Source of the DNA: Nostoc sp. LEGE 12450 | GTDB lineage: Bacteria > Cyanobacteriota > Cyanobacteriia > Cyanobacteriales > Nostocaceae | NCBI RefSeq assembly: GCF_015206895.1 | Contig: NZ_JADEXU010000040.1 | Location: 1-55,335 of the forward strand | Length of the DNA: 55,335 nt | Reading direction: 5' to 3' | Shown: positions 27,347 to 37,444 of the stretch, one piece after another | Numbering within the stretch: the stretch's first letter is position 1 | Layout: every line of letters begins with the position of its first letter | Position numbers and translations under genes: made by a program | Notes under the pieces: model-generated | Told to the model about the DNA's origin: nothing | The model's database searches: none | The model's input: only the letters and a program-made list of their open reading frames with translations

Positions 27347-28729
27347 ATGCCAACAATAGCAGTAAATCCTTATCTCGATCGCAATTTTGCTCCAATCCAT
27401 GAAGAAATCACCACCGACAAATTGCCAGTCATCGGTGAATTACCCCTTGATTTATCGGGGATGTTTGTACGGAATGGCCCTAACCCTCAATGGACACCCA
27501 TCGGTCAATATCACTGGTTTGATGGTGATGGGATGCTACATGGTGTGCAAATTAGCAACGGCGTAGCCACTTATCGTAACCGCTACGTTCAGACAGCCGG
27601 ATGGAAAAAAGAACGAGAAGCGGGTGAGGCTTTGTGGAGTGGGTTTTTAGAACCACCGCGAATGGATAATCCCCACGGCCCCCGCAAAAACACCGCCAAT
27701 ACTGCCTTAGTATGGCACGCGGGTCAGATGTTGGCACTGAACGAAAGTGGTAAACCTCACGCCATCAAGCTTCCTGAATTAGAAACCATTGGCGAGTATA
27801 CCTACAATGGGAAGCTAATTTCTGCCTTCACAGCTCATCCCAAGGTAGACCCGGTGACGGGTGAGATGATCTTCTTTGGCTACTCTGTATTTACGCCGCC
27901 ATACCTGCAATATAGTGTTGTCTCAGCACAAGGCGAACTTTTGCGGACAGTGCCAATTGACCTGTCCATAGGAGTGATGATGCACGATTTCGCCATCACT
28001 GAAAACTACACCATTTTCATGGATTTGCCTCTGACTTTTAGCGCCGAGCGATCGCAGCGAGGAGAACCTGTGATGATGTTCGAGCGCGATCGCCCCAGTC
28101 GTTTTGGGATTTTACCACGTCATGGTGACAACAGTAATATCCGATGGTTTGAGAGCCCCTCTTGCTACGTCTTCCATACCCTCAATGCTTACGAAGATGG
28201 AGATGAAGTAGTGCTGATCGCCTGTCGTATGAGTTCTACTACTTTGTTGATTTCTGATGATTCCCAACCCGACCCAGAAGGAAATATCCCGCGTTTGTAT
28301 CGCTGGCGATTTAACCTCAGCACGGGGACAGTGCGTGAAGAATTGTTGGACGATGTAACTTCAGAATTTCCCCGCATCAACGAAAATCTATTGGGGCGGC
28401 AAACCCGATATGGCTACACTAACAAAATTGCAAATACTCCCGTACCATTATTTGAAGGCATCATTAAGTACGATTTAAACAGTGGAAATTCTCAAACCCA
28501 CGAATTTGGACAGGGACGCTATGGTGGTGAAGCTGTGTTTGCGCCGCGTCCTGGTGCAATTGCTGAGGATGATGGCTGGCTTGTGACTTTCGTTCATGAT
28601 GAGAATTCAAATACTTCAGAATTAGTAGTGGTGAATGCCCAAGATGTAACTGCTGAACCTGTAGCGCGGGTGATAATTCCTCAACGAGTGCCTTATGGAT
28701 TTCATGGTACTTGGGTTGCAGGGGAATAG
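27347..28729 (+). CDS. Carotenoid cleavage dioxygenase (RPE65 family)
   Basis: This 460-aa non-haem iron enzyme oxidatively cleaves carotenoids or apocarotenoids to aldehydes/ketones. The four iron-ligand histidines sit in conserved contexts: FTAHPKVDP, MHDFAIT, YVFHTLNAYEDGD and the C-terminal GFHGTW. The N-terminal signature FVRNGPNPQW and FDGDGMLHGV are typical of the family. The length fits bacterial members. It is soluble and probably membrane-associated via a hydrophobic patch. The tight coupling to PadR is distinctive. The cleavage position cannot be predicted. Confidence 0.95.
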   Translation: MPTIAVNPYLDRNFAPIHEEITTDKLPVIGELPLDLSGMFVRNGPNPQWTPIGQYHWFDGDGMLHGVQISNGVATYRNRYVQTAGWKKEREAGEALWSGFLEPPRMDNPHGPRKNTANTALVWHAGQMLALNESGKPHAIKLPELETIGEYTYNGKLISAFTAHPKVDPVTGEMIFFGYSVFTPPYLQYSVVSAQGELLRTVPIDLSIGVMMHDFAITENYTIFMDLPLTFSAERSQRGEPVMMFERDRPSRFGILPRHGDNSNIRWFESPSCYVFHTLNAYEDGDEVVLIACRMSSTTLLISDDSQPDPEGNIPRLYRWRFNLSTGTVREELLDDVTSEFPRINENLLGRQTRYGYTNKIANTPVPLFEGIIKYDLNSGNSQTHEFGQGRYGGEAVFAPRPGAIAEDDGWLVTFVHDENSNTSELVVVNAQDVTAEPVARVIIPQRVPYGFHGTWVAGE

Positions 28730-28754
28730 TCGATCATTTCGCTTTTACAGTCAG

Positions 28755-28859
28755 CAATTATTATAAAAAGACCTCTCCCTGGCTCTGCTACGCAAAACCT
28801 GTCCCTCTCCGAGTCGGAGAGGGACAGATTTGAACTTTAGTTCAAAGCAGGGAGAGCTT
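28755..28859. repeat. Nested inverted repeat with perfect 29-bp palindrome
   Basis: A perfect palindrome (28799-28827, arms CTGTCCCTCTCCGA around a single G) is nested between CTCTCCCTGGCTC and GCAGGGAGAG arms. It lies between the convergent carotenoid oxygenase and CAP-domain genes and resembles widespread Nostoc spacer repeats. It may fold in RNA and act as a barrier to read-through. Confidence 0.65.
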
Positions 28860-28873
28860 AGTGGAACTAACGT

Positions 28874-29581
28874 TTACGTTTTTTCCCTATAACCTCCAGC
28901 GTAGTCAATTACGCAGATTGTTCTATATGATTTGTGAGTTCCATAAGCAACGCCAGACACTTTAAAAGCGCCGTTAAATATATTTTTTCTATGGCCGCGA
29001 TCGCGCACGCCATCATCAATAATTAATTGCATGACGATATCTTGGGCGGTATTTGGACCATAGCTGATATTTTCGCCTGCGGTTGTTTCCCATCTACCAT
29101 AGCGGTTGATGCGATTAAAGGGATTGCTACCATCACTTCCATCATGACCTATAGCACCTTTTGGGCCTTGGTCTTTAACATGGTCTTTTGCTCCTAAAGA
29201 CATACCTTTAGAGGCACTCAACGCTCCTACAGGACGCGCAGATTTCAAAAATGCGATCGCTTCATCGACTGCTTTGACTCCTTCTTGAGTTCGCAAATAG
29301 GTATTATTAGAAATTTTGACTCGGTTCCCTTCAAAGCGCTTTCTATAGTTTTCCAGAATCGGGAGATATGATTTGGGATTTGTTCGTACTTTATTTGTTT
29401 CAACAATTACCTGTTGTTCCAACGGCGAAAGATAACTCGCCGTTGCTAATAAAGTTGGGCTGGTTGGTTGAACTACTGCTGGATTCGAGTTTGCCACAGA
29501 TGGGCTAGATTGAAACAGTTGATTTGAGCAACCCAATATTAGGGTAACTGGCAAAAGTACCCAAAGTTTAATGCGATGCAT
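28874..29581 (-). CDS. CAP-domain (SCP/PR-1) lipoprotein
   Basis: This 235-aa protein has a signal peptide with lipobox LILGC (about residues 15-19), a Ser/Pro/Thr linker and a CAP domain (about 55-230). CAP landmarks seen are [44 protein letters not shown] and GHRKNIFN. The conserved His and Glu of the CAP cavity are present (IGHDG, AGENI, RGHRKN). It is predicted to be membrane-anchored and extracytoplasmic. The biochemical role of bacterial CAP proteins is generally unknown. Confidence 0.9.
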   Translation of the reverse strand: MHRIKLWVLLPVTLILGCSNQLFQSSPSVANSNPAVVQPTSPTLLATASYLSPLEQQVIVETNKVRTNPKSYLPILENYRKRFEGNRVKISNNTYLRTQEGVKAVDEAIAFLKSARPVGALSASKGMSLGAKDHVKDQGPKGAIGHDGSDGSNPFNRINRYGRWETTAGENISYGPNTAQDIVMQLIIDDGVRDRGHRKNIFNGAFKVSGVAYGTHKSYRTICVIDYAGGYREKT

Positions 29582-30378
29582 TGATTACCTCACAATTTTT
29601 TTATGGATTAATTTAGTGAATTAGGAGAAATAATAATTTTCAACACACAGAGAAGTTTGTAGACGCTTCTTTATTCGAAATTTTAGAAACGGCTTGTTGT
29701 CAGACATCAGAATTTCTATCAGTTGCCTAATAAGAACGAAAATGAGTTTATCAAGAGTTATAGATAACCCTGCGATGGTCTTTGTTCCTTGAGTGTTAAA
29801 AAAGGATTACTTAATACCTGTTGTAACCTAGCTAACACTCAAACGTAAACTACAAAAAAATATTTTTACTTTATTACGCCTACTTTTAAGTACAATAATT
29901 TAGAATATTGACTAATACAAAATATAACGCAAATAAAAAATTTGCATATTTGCGTTTGGGAGAAAAACGCAGAGTTGATATTATGTCCGCTCAACAATAC
30001 CTTTGCCAAAATAAGAGCCTACAAAAGTTTTGGCAAAAACGGCAAAATAACTCATGCATAAGGGTTTAGCTTCCAAGGCAGCTTGGAAGCTCAAACCCTT
30101 TATGCTACTGGCAATACGTTAAAAAATGCTTGAGGGAAACCTTGAAGGAATTTTTAGGACTTATTGTTTTTGCCAAATCTTTGAAAACAGGATGTTAATA
30201 CATCAACTCAGCCTCGTAAATTGGCGAAGGTATTGCTCAAATAAGTGTTCTTGCGATCGCTTTATCTCAGCATTCTCGTAGGCTAGAGTAGCAAACCTAA
30301 AAAAACCTGGCGATGGCGTAGGTGATCGCTAATTTTACTCACAATTAACTAATGACGTATGATTTACCAGATATAATA
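29582..30378. other. Long AT-rich intergenic region
   Basis: About 800 bases without a credible gene. It includes the hairpin at 30056-30105 and an A/T-rich part (29800-29960). The stretch 29582-29760 is likely to hold the promoter of the CAP-domain gene. Confidence 0.5.
30056..30105. repeat. 50-base near-perfect hairpin
   Basis: Arms of about 22 bases (GCATAAGGGTTTAGCTTCC and its mirror with two single-base bulges) enclose a short GCAG loop. No T-run follows on either strand, so a simple terminator is unlikely. It could be a structured RNA or a MITE-like relic. Confidence 0.6.
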
Positions 30379-31506
30379 TTACACTTTGACAAACCAACGT
30401 TGCCGATACATCAGAACACCAACAGCCCACCACAACAACACAGTGACTATGGCAAACAACAGGGAACCATTCAGAACTCCCGCCCAAGATGCGAAAAAAT
30501 TCTGGTAAATCCAATTGTAGGTACTGGGAGCGTCTTTAGCTGTGCCGATGGTGGTTTTCACTAAGATTTTAATCAACAAAACAGATGGGACAAAAAGTGC
30601 GATCGCATTTAAGCCCATAATTTCAAAAGGTTTACTCCAGCGACGATTCAGCCGGACTTCGATGAGTTCATAACAAGCCGCTAGCAAAAGTAACGCCCAA
30701 CCACTAGTAAAGACTACATAAGAACTTGTCCATAGCTTTTTATTAATGGGAAATGTCCACCCCCACGCCCAACCGATAATTAAACAGCCAACTCCAAATA
30801 ATCCTAACCCGATACTTGTGCGTGATTGTACAGGTTGGCTGCGTATCCATTGACCAGAAAAGTAGCCAGCTAGAACGCTTACTATCGCGGGAATAGTACT
30901 GAACAGTCCCTCTGGATCTCCCATAAATTTGAAACCATCACCTTTATATAGATGTGCTTTGGGAATAATCATCCGGTCAATATAAGCGCCAAAATTACCT
31001 TCTCGTGTCAGAACTCCCGCGCCATAATCTGGCACTGGTAGATACATCATCGTTAGCCAATAGCCGATGAGTAGAACTGCTGCGAGTATCCATTGACCTT
31101 TGCGCGGAAGGTTGAGAACTATCAAGGAAGCCAGCAGATAGGTAATGCTGATACGCTGCAATACTCCCATAATGCGGATGCTACCCAAATCAAAAGTCCA
31201 AACACCTTGATTCCAAAAGCCATTTAGTAGCAATCCCAAGGCAAACAGAATAGCGGCGCGGCGTAAGATGCGCCAGTAAACAGTTGAAGTGGGTTTGTTA
31301 TCTTCGGTGTACTTTGACAGTGAGAAAGTCATCGCTACACCAACAATAAAGAGAAAGAAAGGGAATACCAAATCAGTTGGCGTACAACCGTGCCAATCGG
31401 CGTGGGCTAAGGGAGGATATACATCATCTGCGACTCCCGCCATATTGACGAGAATCATCGCAGCGATCGTAATGCCGCGAAAAACATCCAATGAAGTCAG
31501 GCGCAT
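30379..31506 (-). CDS. HGSNAT-like acyltransferase membrane protein (DUF5009/DUF1624 type)
   Basis: This 375-aa polytopic membrane protein has about ten predicted helices. The N-terminus MRLTSLDVFRGITIAAMILV and the following HADWHGCTPTDLVFPFFLF are hallmarks of the heparan-alpha-glucosaminide N-acetyltransferase-like family, including the conserved His in the HGCT segment. Bacterial members are thought to acylate envelope sugars across the membrane; the substrate here is unknown. It is divergent from prxQ with 118 bases between starts. Confidence 0.9.
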   Translation of the reverse strand: MRLTSLDVFRGITIAAMILVNMAGVADDVYPPLAHADWHGCTPTDLVFPFFLFIVGVAMTFSLSKYTEDNKPTSTVYWRILRRAAILFALGLLLNGFWNQGVWTFDLGSIRIMGVLQRISITYLLASLIVLNLPRKGQWILAAVLLIGYWLTMMYLPVPDYGAGVLTREGNFGAYIDRMIIPKAHLYKGDGFKFMGDPEGLFSTIPAIVSVLAGYFSGQWIRSQPVQSRTSIGLGLFGVGCLIIGWAWGWTFPINKKLWTSSYVVFTSGWALLLLAACYELIEVRLNRRWSKPFEIMGLNAIALFVPSVLLIKILVKTTIGTAKDAPSTYNWIYQNFFASWAGVLNGSLLFAIVTVLLWWAVGVLMYRQRWFVKV

Positions 31507-31624
31507 AAGGGGAATTTTTTCTTTGATGAGTATCTAAGCTACCCCGCTTGATGCAGCTAATCAAGCAAAATTTATATACTCAGATACAAGGTAAAATTTT
31601 GTTAAGTAATTACCACCACTTGTT

Positions 31625-32083
31625 ATGCCAGTCAAAGTTGGAGATACTGCTCCTAATTTCACTCTACCTGCTCAAAACGGTTCAACAGTGAGCCTCCAAG
31701 ATTTTCGCGGCACAAAAGCTGTTGTCCTATATTTCTATCCCAAGGATGATACACCCGGATGTACGGCTGAATCCTGCGCCTTTCGGGATCAATATGAAGT
31801 GTTTAAAAGTGTTGGTGCTGAAGTTGTCGGTGTGAGTGCTGACTCTAGCGAATCTCACCAAAAATTTGCTGCAAAATATAATCTACCTTTTACCCTCTTA
31901 ACTGACAAAGGCGACCAAGTACGCAAGCTATATGGCGCAACAGCAGCCTTTGGCTTATTCCCTGGTCGCGTTACTTACGTCATTGACCAACAAGGAGTTG
32001 TGCAATACGTATTTGATTCAATGTTGAACTTTAAAGGTCATGTTGAGGAAGCATTGAAAACTTTGCAACAAATTGCAAAATAG
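31625..32083 (+). CDS. prxQ: Peroxiredoxin Q (BCP family)
   Basis: This 152-aa thiol peroxidase reduces hydrogen peroxide and organic peroxides. The motif [18 protein letters not shown] contains the peroxidatic Cys46 and resolving Cys51 (the C-x4-C arrangement of PrxQ). The length is typical. No signal peptide is seen, so it is cytoplasmic. ATG at 31625 follows a GTTAAGTAATTACC leader with no strong SD. A short-repeat tract follows the stop. Confidence 0.96.
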   Translation: MPVKVGDTAPNFTLPAQNGSTVSLQDFRGTKAVVLYFYPKDDTPGCTAESCAFRDQYEVFKSVGAEVVGVSADSSESHQKFAAKYNLPFTLLTDKGDQVRKLYGATAAFGLFPGRVTYVIDQQGVVQYVFDSMLNFKGHVEEALKTLQQIAK

Positions 32084-32150
32084 GGAATTGGGAATTGGGA
32101 ATTAGGCATTGGTTATTTCTCCCTCGTCTTCCCATTCCTCATTCGCCATT
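32084..32150. repeat. STRR: GGGAATT heptamers and their near-complement
   Basis: GGGAATT units (32084-32107) are followed by a CCATTCC-rich stretch (32130-32150), which together can fold. It lies between the convergent prxQ and lrtA genes. Confidence 0.7.
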
Positions 32151-32152
32151 CC

Positions 32153-32797
32153 CTATTTAGAATGCGACTTTTCCGGCATGACAATATTATTGTGGCTTGA
32201 CTTGCCATTCTTGCCGTTAGTATGACCGTTACCATTGCGGGGATGAATCACACCATAACCGCCGTGGTTGCGTTCGTAAATTACATTAATCTCTCCAGTT
32301 TCAGAATTACGGAACATATAAAAGTCGTGTCCCACAAGTTGCAGTTGTTCCAGGGCTTCTGCAAGGGTCATCGGTGGCATGGAAAAGTATTTGGTGCGGA
32401 CAACTTCGTTGGGCAATTCGGGAGTGCGATCACCAATTAAATCTGGGACTACCGACTCTGCAACAACTACTTCTGTTGGTTGGGACTGAGTTTTCTGATC
32501 TTGACGGCGTTCTTTATATTTCCGCAGTTGACGGGCAATTTTATCTGCAACTAAGTCAATGCTGGCATATAGATTTTCGCTACTTTCCTCGGCACGGATA
32601 ACGCTACCATTAGCGTAAATAGTTACTTCAGCTGCTTGTCTAGTATTAATCCGAGGATTACGGGCTACGCTAAGATGCACATCCACTTCATTTGTGATGC
32701 TCTGAAAGTGACTAGCTGCTTTTTCAATCTTTTGATGTACATATTCCCGAATCGCATCGGTGATTTCAATATTTTTGCTGTGGATGACAAGCTTCAT
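32153..32797 (-). CDS. lrtA: Ribosome hibernation promoting factor, long form (LrtA)
   Basis: This 214-aa protein binds the 30S subunit and promotes 100S dimer formation in stationary phase or darkness. The N-terminal domain (about residues 1-100) has [20 protein letters not shown] and the conserved [20 protein letters not shown]. The C-terminal dimerisation domain (about 140-195) has [20 protein letters not shown] and [11 protein letters not shown] Gly/Asn/His-rich tail ends the protein. In cyanobacteria the gene is known as a light-repressed transcript with a long 5' leader; here the 600-base upstream spacer would allow one. Confidence 0.96.
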   Translation of the reverse strand: MKLVIHSKNIEITDAIREYVHQKIEKAASHFQSITNEVDVHLSVARNPRINTRQAAEVTIYANGSVIRAEESSENLYASIDLVADKIARQLRKYKERRQDQKTQSQPTEVVVAESVVPDLIGDRTPELPNEVVRTKYFSMPPMTLAEALEQLQLVGHDFYMFRNSETGEINVIYERNHGGYGVIHPRNGNGHTNGKNGKSSHNNIVMPEKSHSK

Positions 32798-33416
32798 GTA
32801 AACTCTCCCACTGAATATTTGATGTGTGAATTTGCTTTGTATGAAAAGAAATTGCGGTAAGGTCTATTACTCCCGCCAAAACAAATTGTGAACTGTTTCT
32901 ATCTACTGCTGGTAAGCTATTTTTAAGCTTACTGCATCTAAGTTTTTGCTCATTATACCCTTAATTTTCCTCCTCATCTCTGCGCTGATATCCAATTGGA
33001 TTTCCACATAGAACTATTTGGTGAGGAAATTTGAGCGATCGCTCTCGTAACTGTCTTCTCTATTAAAACAACGCTTACAGAACTGTTGATAGTTGCTCCT
33101 TCTGTGTCCGGTTGAAGTTTACTCTCTGTTGATCGACAACACGAGTATTTGTAGAAGTTGATCTTGCTTTAATATGCAAACAAGATTATTAGAGTCATCA
33201 GCCAGTGCATCCTTCTTAAATTGTCTTGGCATGATGCTTATTGCAGAGAATTCCTCCTAAAACCTATTGAGGTTGTATATTCAAACTAGCACTTTGTATT
33301 TTCTAATGCATGTTCCCTTGACTTTCCTTTAAAATCCTTTGCAAATCTTGACACTTTTGGACTCCAATCCTATAAATTGCAATATATTTTCTTCCTAATA
33401 CCAGTTGATTTTTGGC
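32798..33416. other. Divergent intergenic region, lrtA leader and lipB promoter
   Basis: A spacer of about 600 bases separates divergent lrtA and lipB. By analogy to known lrtA genes, the part nearest 32798 may be a long transcribed leader. I did not find a convincing stem-loop or promoter pair by eye. Confidence 0.4.
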
Positions 33417-34109
33417 ATGATCCATAGTATAGAACCACACAACAACCTTTGTTTGCTGTATAACCAAGGATTAATGCCTTACTTAGATGCTCATAGATGG
33501 CAGCGATCGCTCCTCACTGAACGCATCCATGACCCTAGTCTAGATGACGTGTTAATTTTGCTAGAACATCCACCTGTTTACACTTTGGGGCAAGGAAGCA
33601 ACTCAGATTTTATCAAATTTGATATCGATCAAGGTCAATATGATGTGCATCGAGTTGAACGAGGCGGCGAAGTTACTTACCATTGTCCCGGCCAACTAGT
33701 GGGGTATCCAATTTTAAATCTGCAACGTTATCGTAAAGACCTGCATTGGTACTTACGCCAACTCGAAGAAGTCATAATTCGCGTATTGACAGTTTATGGG
33801 TTGCAGGGAGAAAGAATTCCTGCTTTTACTGGTGTTTGGTTACAAGGGCGAAAGGTTGCGGCTATTGGGATTAAAGTCAGCCGTTGGATTACGATGCACG
33901 GCTTTGCATTAAATGTTTGTCCAGAGATGAAAGGCTTTGAGCGCATTGTACCCTGCGGTATTTCTGATAAACCTTTAGGCAGTTTAGCCGAGTGGATTCC
34001 AGGTATTACTTGCCAAGAAGTCCGTTTTTATGTAGCACAGTGCTTTGCTGAAGTATTTGGAGTGGAAGTAATCGAATCACTGCCTCAAGACTTTTTCCGA
34101 TCTGAGTAA
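33417..34109 (+). CDS. lipB: Octanoyltransferase LipB
   Basis: This is a protein of about 230 aa; I prefer ATG at 33417 over a TTG four codons upstream. It transfers octanoate from acyl carrier protein to lipoyl domains, the first step of lipoate assembly. Family motifs are [35 protein letters not shown], the catalytic Lys segment [20 protein letters not shown] and the acyl-accepting Cys in [14 protein letters not shown]. It is cytoplasmic. LipA is not encoded nearby. Confidence 0.96.
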   Translation: MIHSIEPHNNLCLLYNQGLMPYLDAHRWQRSLLTERIHDPSLDDVLILLEHPPVYTLGQGSNSDFIKFDIDQGQYDVHRVERGGEVTYHCPGQLVGYPILNLQRYRKDLHWYLRQLEEVIIRVLTVYGLQGERIPAFTGVWLQGRKVAAIGIKVSRWITMHGFALNVCPEMKGFERIVPCGISDKPLGSLAEWIPGITCQEVRFYVAQCFAEVFGVEVIESLPQDFFRSE

Positions 34110-34286
34110 ATTCAGCCTGTATTTATGTAATAAATACTATAGCAGTCCTATTTAAATTGTGAGACACTGATGGGAGTAGCCCATATTTAATAGTATTAAA
34201 ATAACTATCTAACTACGGTTGTCAAATCTAAAATCTGATTATTTCCAAATTTCTATACTAAATTTTTACGGCTGTCAAGCACAACT

Positions 34287-34493
34287 TTGCGCGTGAATTA
34301 CTCAAATAATTTCCAGGTATATACCCCATCGTTAACGTCTTTGAGAGAACGTGATTTGACAGCTTTGATAGAACTATTTGATAGAGACGATGGTGATGAA
34401 ATTGAAGCCGACATCAGTGCTAGTTTGTTTTGGCTAATACCTGAGCCTTGTTGGGAAGACGATCCTTTTGAGTTCTTGCGCGAGTACCTTTAA
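34287..34493 (+). CDS. Small acidic hypothetical protein
   Basis: This protein of up to 68 aa uses a TTG at 34287 or a GTG two codons later (34293). It is acidic, with ALIELFDRDDGDEIEAD and a Trp/Pro/Cys-containing end (WLIPEPCWEDDPFEF). I recognise no family. The coding pattern looks real, but the lack of ATG and of a clear ribosome binding site leaves doubt. Confidence 0.4.
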   Translation: MRVNYSNNFQVYTPSLTSLRERDLTALIELFDRDDGDEIEADISASLFWLIPEPCWEDDPFEFLREYL

Positions 34494-34531
34494 GTAGTGC
34501 TGAGTACCTTGAGATTAAAAGAAGCCTTTAA

Positions 34532-35308
34532 TTACGAATTACGAATTACTTGAAGGCGACTGAGGAAAATACGCAGGCGATCGCTTTGAGGATTGGTCAG
34601 TACTTCATAAGCTGAACCTTTTTCTGTCACAATGCCTTTGTCTAAAAATATCACTTGATGGGCTACTTCTTTTGCAAATTGCATTTCATGGGTGACAACC
34701 ACCATTGTCATTCCCTCTGCTGCCAATTGTTGCATCACTTGCAAAACTTCGCCGACGAGTTCCGGATCTAGGGCGCTGGTGGGTTCGTCAAATAGCATGA
34801 TTTGGGGATTCATACATAAGCTACGAGCGATCGCTACTCGTTGCTTTTGTCCGCCAGAAAGTTGTTCGGGATAAGCAGATGCTTTGTCATGTAAGCCAAC
34901 TTTCTCTAAATACAATCTCGCTAGTTGGGTGCTTTCCTTGGGTGTTTTACCCAGAACTTTACGCGGTGCAAGTGTCATATTTTCCAGGACGCTGAGATGA
35001 GGAAACAGGTTGAACTGTTGAAAAACCATACCTACTTGTGTCCGTAGTTGGCGCAGTTGATTATAGTTGACAGTGGGTCGGGATAAGTTGATACCGTTGA
35101 TTATTAAACGCCCGTTGTCAATGGTTTCTAAGCGATTAAAGCAGCGTAATAAGGTACTTTTACCACAGCCAGAGGAACCGATAACTGCAACAACTTCTCC
35201 CCGGTTGATTTCGCCTGTGATTCCTTTGAGGACTTTTAGGGAACCAAAGTTTTTTTCGATATTGTCAAAAATAATTGCGGGGATGGTATTGTTCATTACT
35301 TGTGTCAA
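34532..35308 (-). CDS. Polar amino-acid ABC transporter ATPase
   Basis: This 258-aa ATPase is of the GlnQ/HisP/BgtA type. Walker A is IGSSGCGKSTLLRC, the Q-loop is GMVFQQFNLFPHL, the signature is LSGGQKQRVAIAR, and Walker B is IMLFDEPTSALDPE, with H-loop VVTHEMQF. It energises uptake of polar amino acids through a partner permease. The gene is divergent from the fused binding-protein/permease gene at 35366 (57 bases between the starts), so the two probably form one transporter from a shared promoter region. Confidence 0.93.
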   Translation of the reverse strand: MTQVMNNTIPAIIFDNIEKNFGSLKVLKGITGEINRGEVVAVIGSSGCGKSTLLRCFNRLETIDNGRLIINGINLSRPTVNYNQLRQLRTQVGMVFQQFNLFPHLSVLENMTLAPRKVLGKTPKESTQLARLYLEKVGLHDKASAYPEQLSGGQKQRVAIARSLCMNPQIMLFDEPTSALDPELVGEVLQVMQQLAAEGMTMVVVTHEMQFAKEVAHQVIFLDKGIVTEKGSAYEVLTNPQSDRLRIFLSRLQVIRNS

Positions 35309-35365
35309 GCTGCTCTACAGTTGATTGTAAGGTTTTAAGGAACCGCAGAGGTAAGAGAAAATAAG

Positions 35366-36871
35366 ATGGCTAAGTTTGGTTTTGGGGGTTGGCTGCGCTG
35401 GTGTGTGGTTGTTAGTTTTGGTTGTTTGTTATTGGCTGGCTGTGCTGTGAACTCTAGTGCAGGAAAAACTTTGCGGGTTGCTACAGAACCAGCATTCCCA
35501 CCTTTTGAGTTTAAAAAACAAGGTGGTGAGTTACAGGGTTTTTCGATTGATTTGATGAATGCGATCGCAGTAGCAGCTAAATTTAAAGTAGATTTTCAAA
35601 GTATGCCTTTTGATGGTATGATACCGGCTTTGGGAGCTAAAACGGTAGATGCGGCGATTAGTTCGATCACGATAACAGAGGAGAGGGCGAAGACAATTTC
35701 TTTTTCCCGTCCTTATTTTAAAGCTGGGTTAGCGATCGCAATCCGTGCAGACGATCAAAATATTACTGGCTTTGACAGTCTCAAAAATAAAAAAATTGCA
35801 GTGCAAATTGGTACAACTGGAGCTGCAAAAGCTAAGAGTATTCCTGGAGTGCAACTTCGTAGTTTTGATTCAGCACCTGTAGCCCTACAAGAATTGGCCA
35901 ATGGTAATGTGGATGCGGTAATTAATGATGCACCAGTGACTTTATATGCTATTAATACGGGCAATCTTCAGGGAATAAAAATAGTACAGCAATTGCTGAC
36001 GGAGGAGTTCTATGGCATTGCTACAGCTAAAAATTCGCCAAATTTGGCATTAATAAATGATGGGTTGGAGAGAGTTTTAAAAAATGGCACTTATTCCCAA
36101 ATTTACCAAAAATGGTTCAAAATCAAACCGCCATTACTACCAGATAAATCACCATTTGAAAACCAGAATAGTACTAGCTCACCTAAAATCTTTACCTCAA
36201 TTGCCGTAATTTTGCAGGCCTTTCCGACTTTATTGCAGGGAGCATTAGTAACGTTACAATTAACGGTAATTTCTGTAGTTTTTGGTTTAATTGGAGGTTC
36301 CTTAATTGGTATTGTCCGACTTTCTCGGATTGCACCTGTGCGTTGGCTAGCGAGAGCCTATGTAGATTTTTTTCGGGGAACACCTTTATTGGTGCAAATT
36401 TTTATGATTTACTTTGGTTTACCAGCAATTTCGCAAGAACTTGGTTTTACATTTACTTTTGATCGCCTAACTGCTGGAATAATTGCCTTAAGTTTGAATA
36501 ACGCCGCCTACACTGCCGAAGTTGTGCGTGCAGGGATTCAATCGATTGAAGTAGGACAAGCAGAAGCAGCACAATCATTAGGATTGAGTTCTATACAAAC
36601 AATGAGTTATGTCATTTTTCCCCAAGCTTTTCGCCGGATGATTCCACCTTTGGGTAATGACTTTATCAGTTTATTGAAAGATACTAGTTTAGTTTCTGTA
36701 ATTGGGTTGGAAGAATTACTACGTAAAGGACAGTTAATTGTTGCTGACAACTATCGCGCCTTTGAGATTTACGCAGGTGTGGCGGTGGTTTATTTATGTT
36801 TAACGTTACTTTTTTCACAAGCATTTAGTCACTTAGAACTGTGGATGAATCCAGTTAAACGGCACAGGTGA
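35366..36871 (+). CDS. Amino-acid ABC transporter, binding protein fused to permease
   Basis: This 501-aa fusion starts with a lipoprotein-type signal (LLLAGCAV, Cys near residue 26). An SBP_bac_3 solute-binding domain follows (about residues 33-252, with ATEPAFPPFEFK, GFSIDLMNAIA and TITEERAKTISFSRPYF), then a HisM/GlnP-type permease (about 275-495) with the EAA-type loop AEAAQSLGLSSIQTMSYVIF. Such fused proteins are known in cyanobacteria, for example BgtB of the basic amino-acid system; whether this one prefers basic, acidic or polar amino acids cannot be told by eye. It pairs by position with the divergent ATPase gene. Confidence 0.93.
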   Translation: MAKFGFGGWLRWCVVVSFGCLLLAGCAVNSSAGKTLRVATEPAFPPFEFKKQGGELQGFSIDLMNAIAVAAKFKVDFQSMPFDGMIPALGAKTVDAAISSITITEERAKTISFSRPYFKAGLAIAIRADDQNITGFDSLKNKKIAVQIGTTGAAKAKSIPGVQLRSFDSAPVALQELANGNVDAVINDAPVTLYAINTGNLQGIKIVQQLLTEEFYGIATAKNSPNLALINDGLERVLKNGTYSQIYQKWFKIKPPLLPDKSPFENQNSTSSPKIFTSIAVILQAFPTLLQGALVTLQLTVISVVFGLIGGSLIGIVRLSRIAPVRWLARAYVDFFRGTPLLVQIFMIYFGLPAISQELGFTFTFDRLTAGIIALSLNNAAYTAEVVRAGIQSIEVGQAEAAQSLGLSSIQTMSYVIFPQAFRRMIPPLGNDFISLLKDTSLVSVIGLEELLRKGQLIVADNYRAFEIYAGVAVVYLCLTLLFSQAFSHLELWMNPVKRHR

Positions 36872-37444
36872 CTTTTTCTTCATTCGCCAGTCGTCGAGAA
36901 TCCTTCTAAATTCTGACTCCTGAATTCTATTTTGATAAAGTCGAGTTTAAACTGTCATTCTGTTCTCGTAGCATTACCGGATAAAAATTAGAGCTTTTTT
37001 CAACAGTCATCTGAGATATGTAGCTTTTGCTATATAAAGTTTGCAGCCAATACTGTAAAAGCCAATGGTTTAAACCTGGATAAAATTTATTTCTATAATT
37101 TAATCTATAAATATGTATCTATACAAATAATAAATATTGTATTGTTTCTAATTATGGTCTGGTTATTATAAAATTGTCATAAATATCATAATAACAATAA
37201 AAATACTCAAATACAGTCATTTAGTGAGTAACAATCAAATCTACTGAGTATCAAAATAGGAAGAGCTAATAGAGATAAACTAGATAAAATATAAATTAAA
37301 AATTGATTACAATAACATAATAAGCATTGAAAAAATAAAATTTTGATGAATATCATAACAATTTAAGCACTTTTTTAGAGCCAACTTAAAGCAGAATACA
37401 TAGATGCGGATAATTGGACATATCAACTACAATAGGTACTACCC
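36872..37444. other. Very AT-rich intergenic region
   Basis: A spacer of about 570 bases, especially A/T-rich at 37080-37350. No gene or clear structured element is supported. The promoter of the lipid kinase gene probably lies in its right part. Confidence 0.4.
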
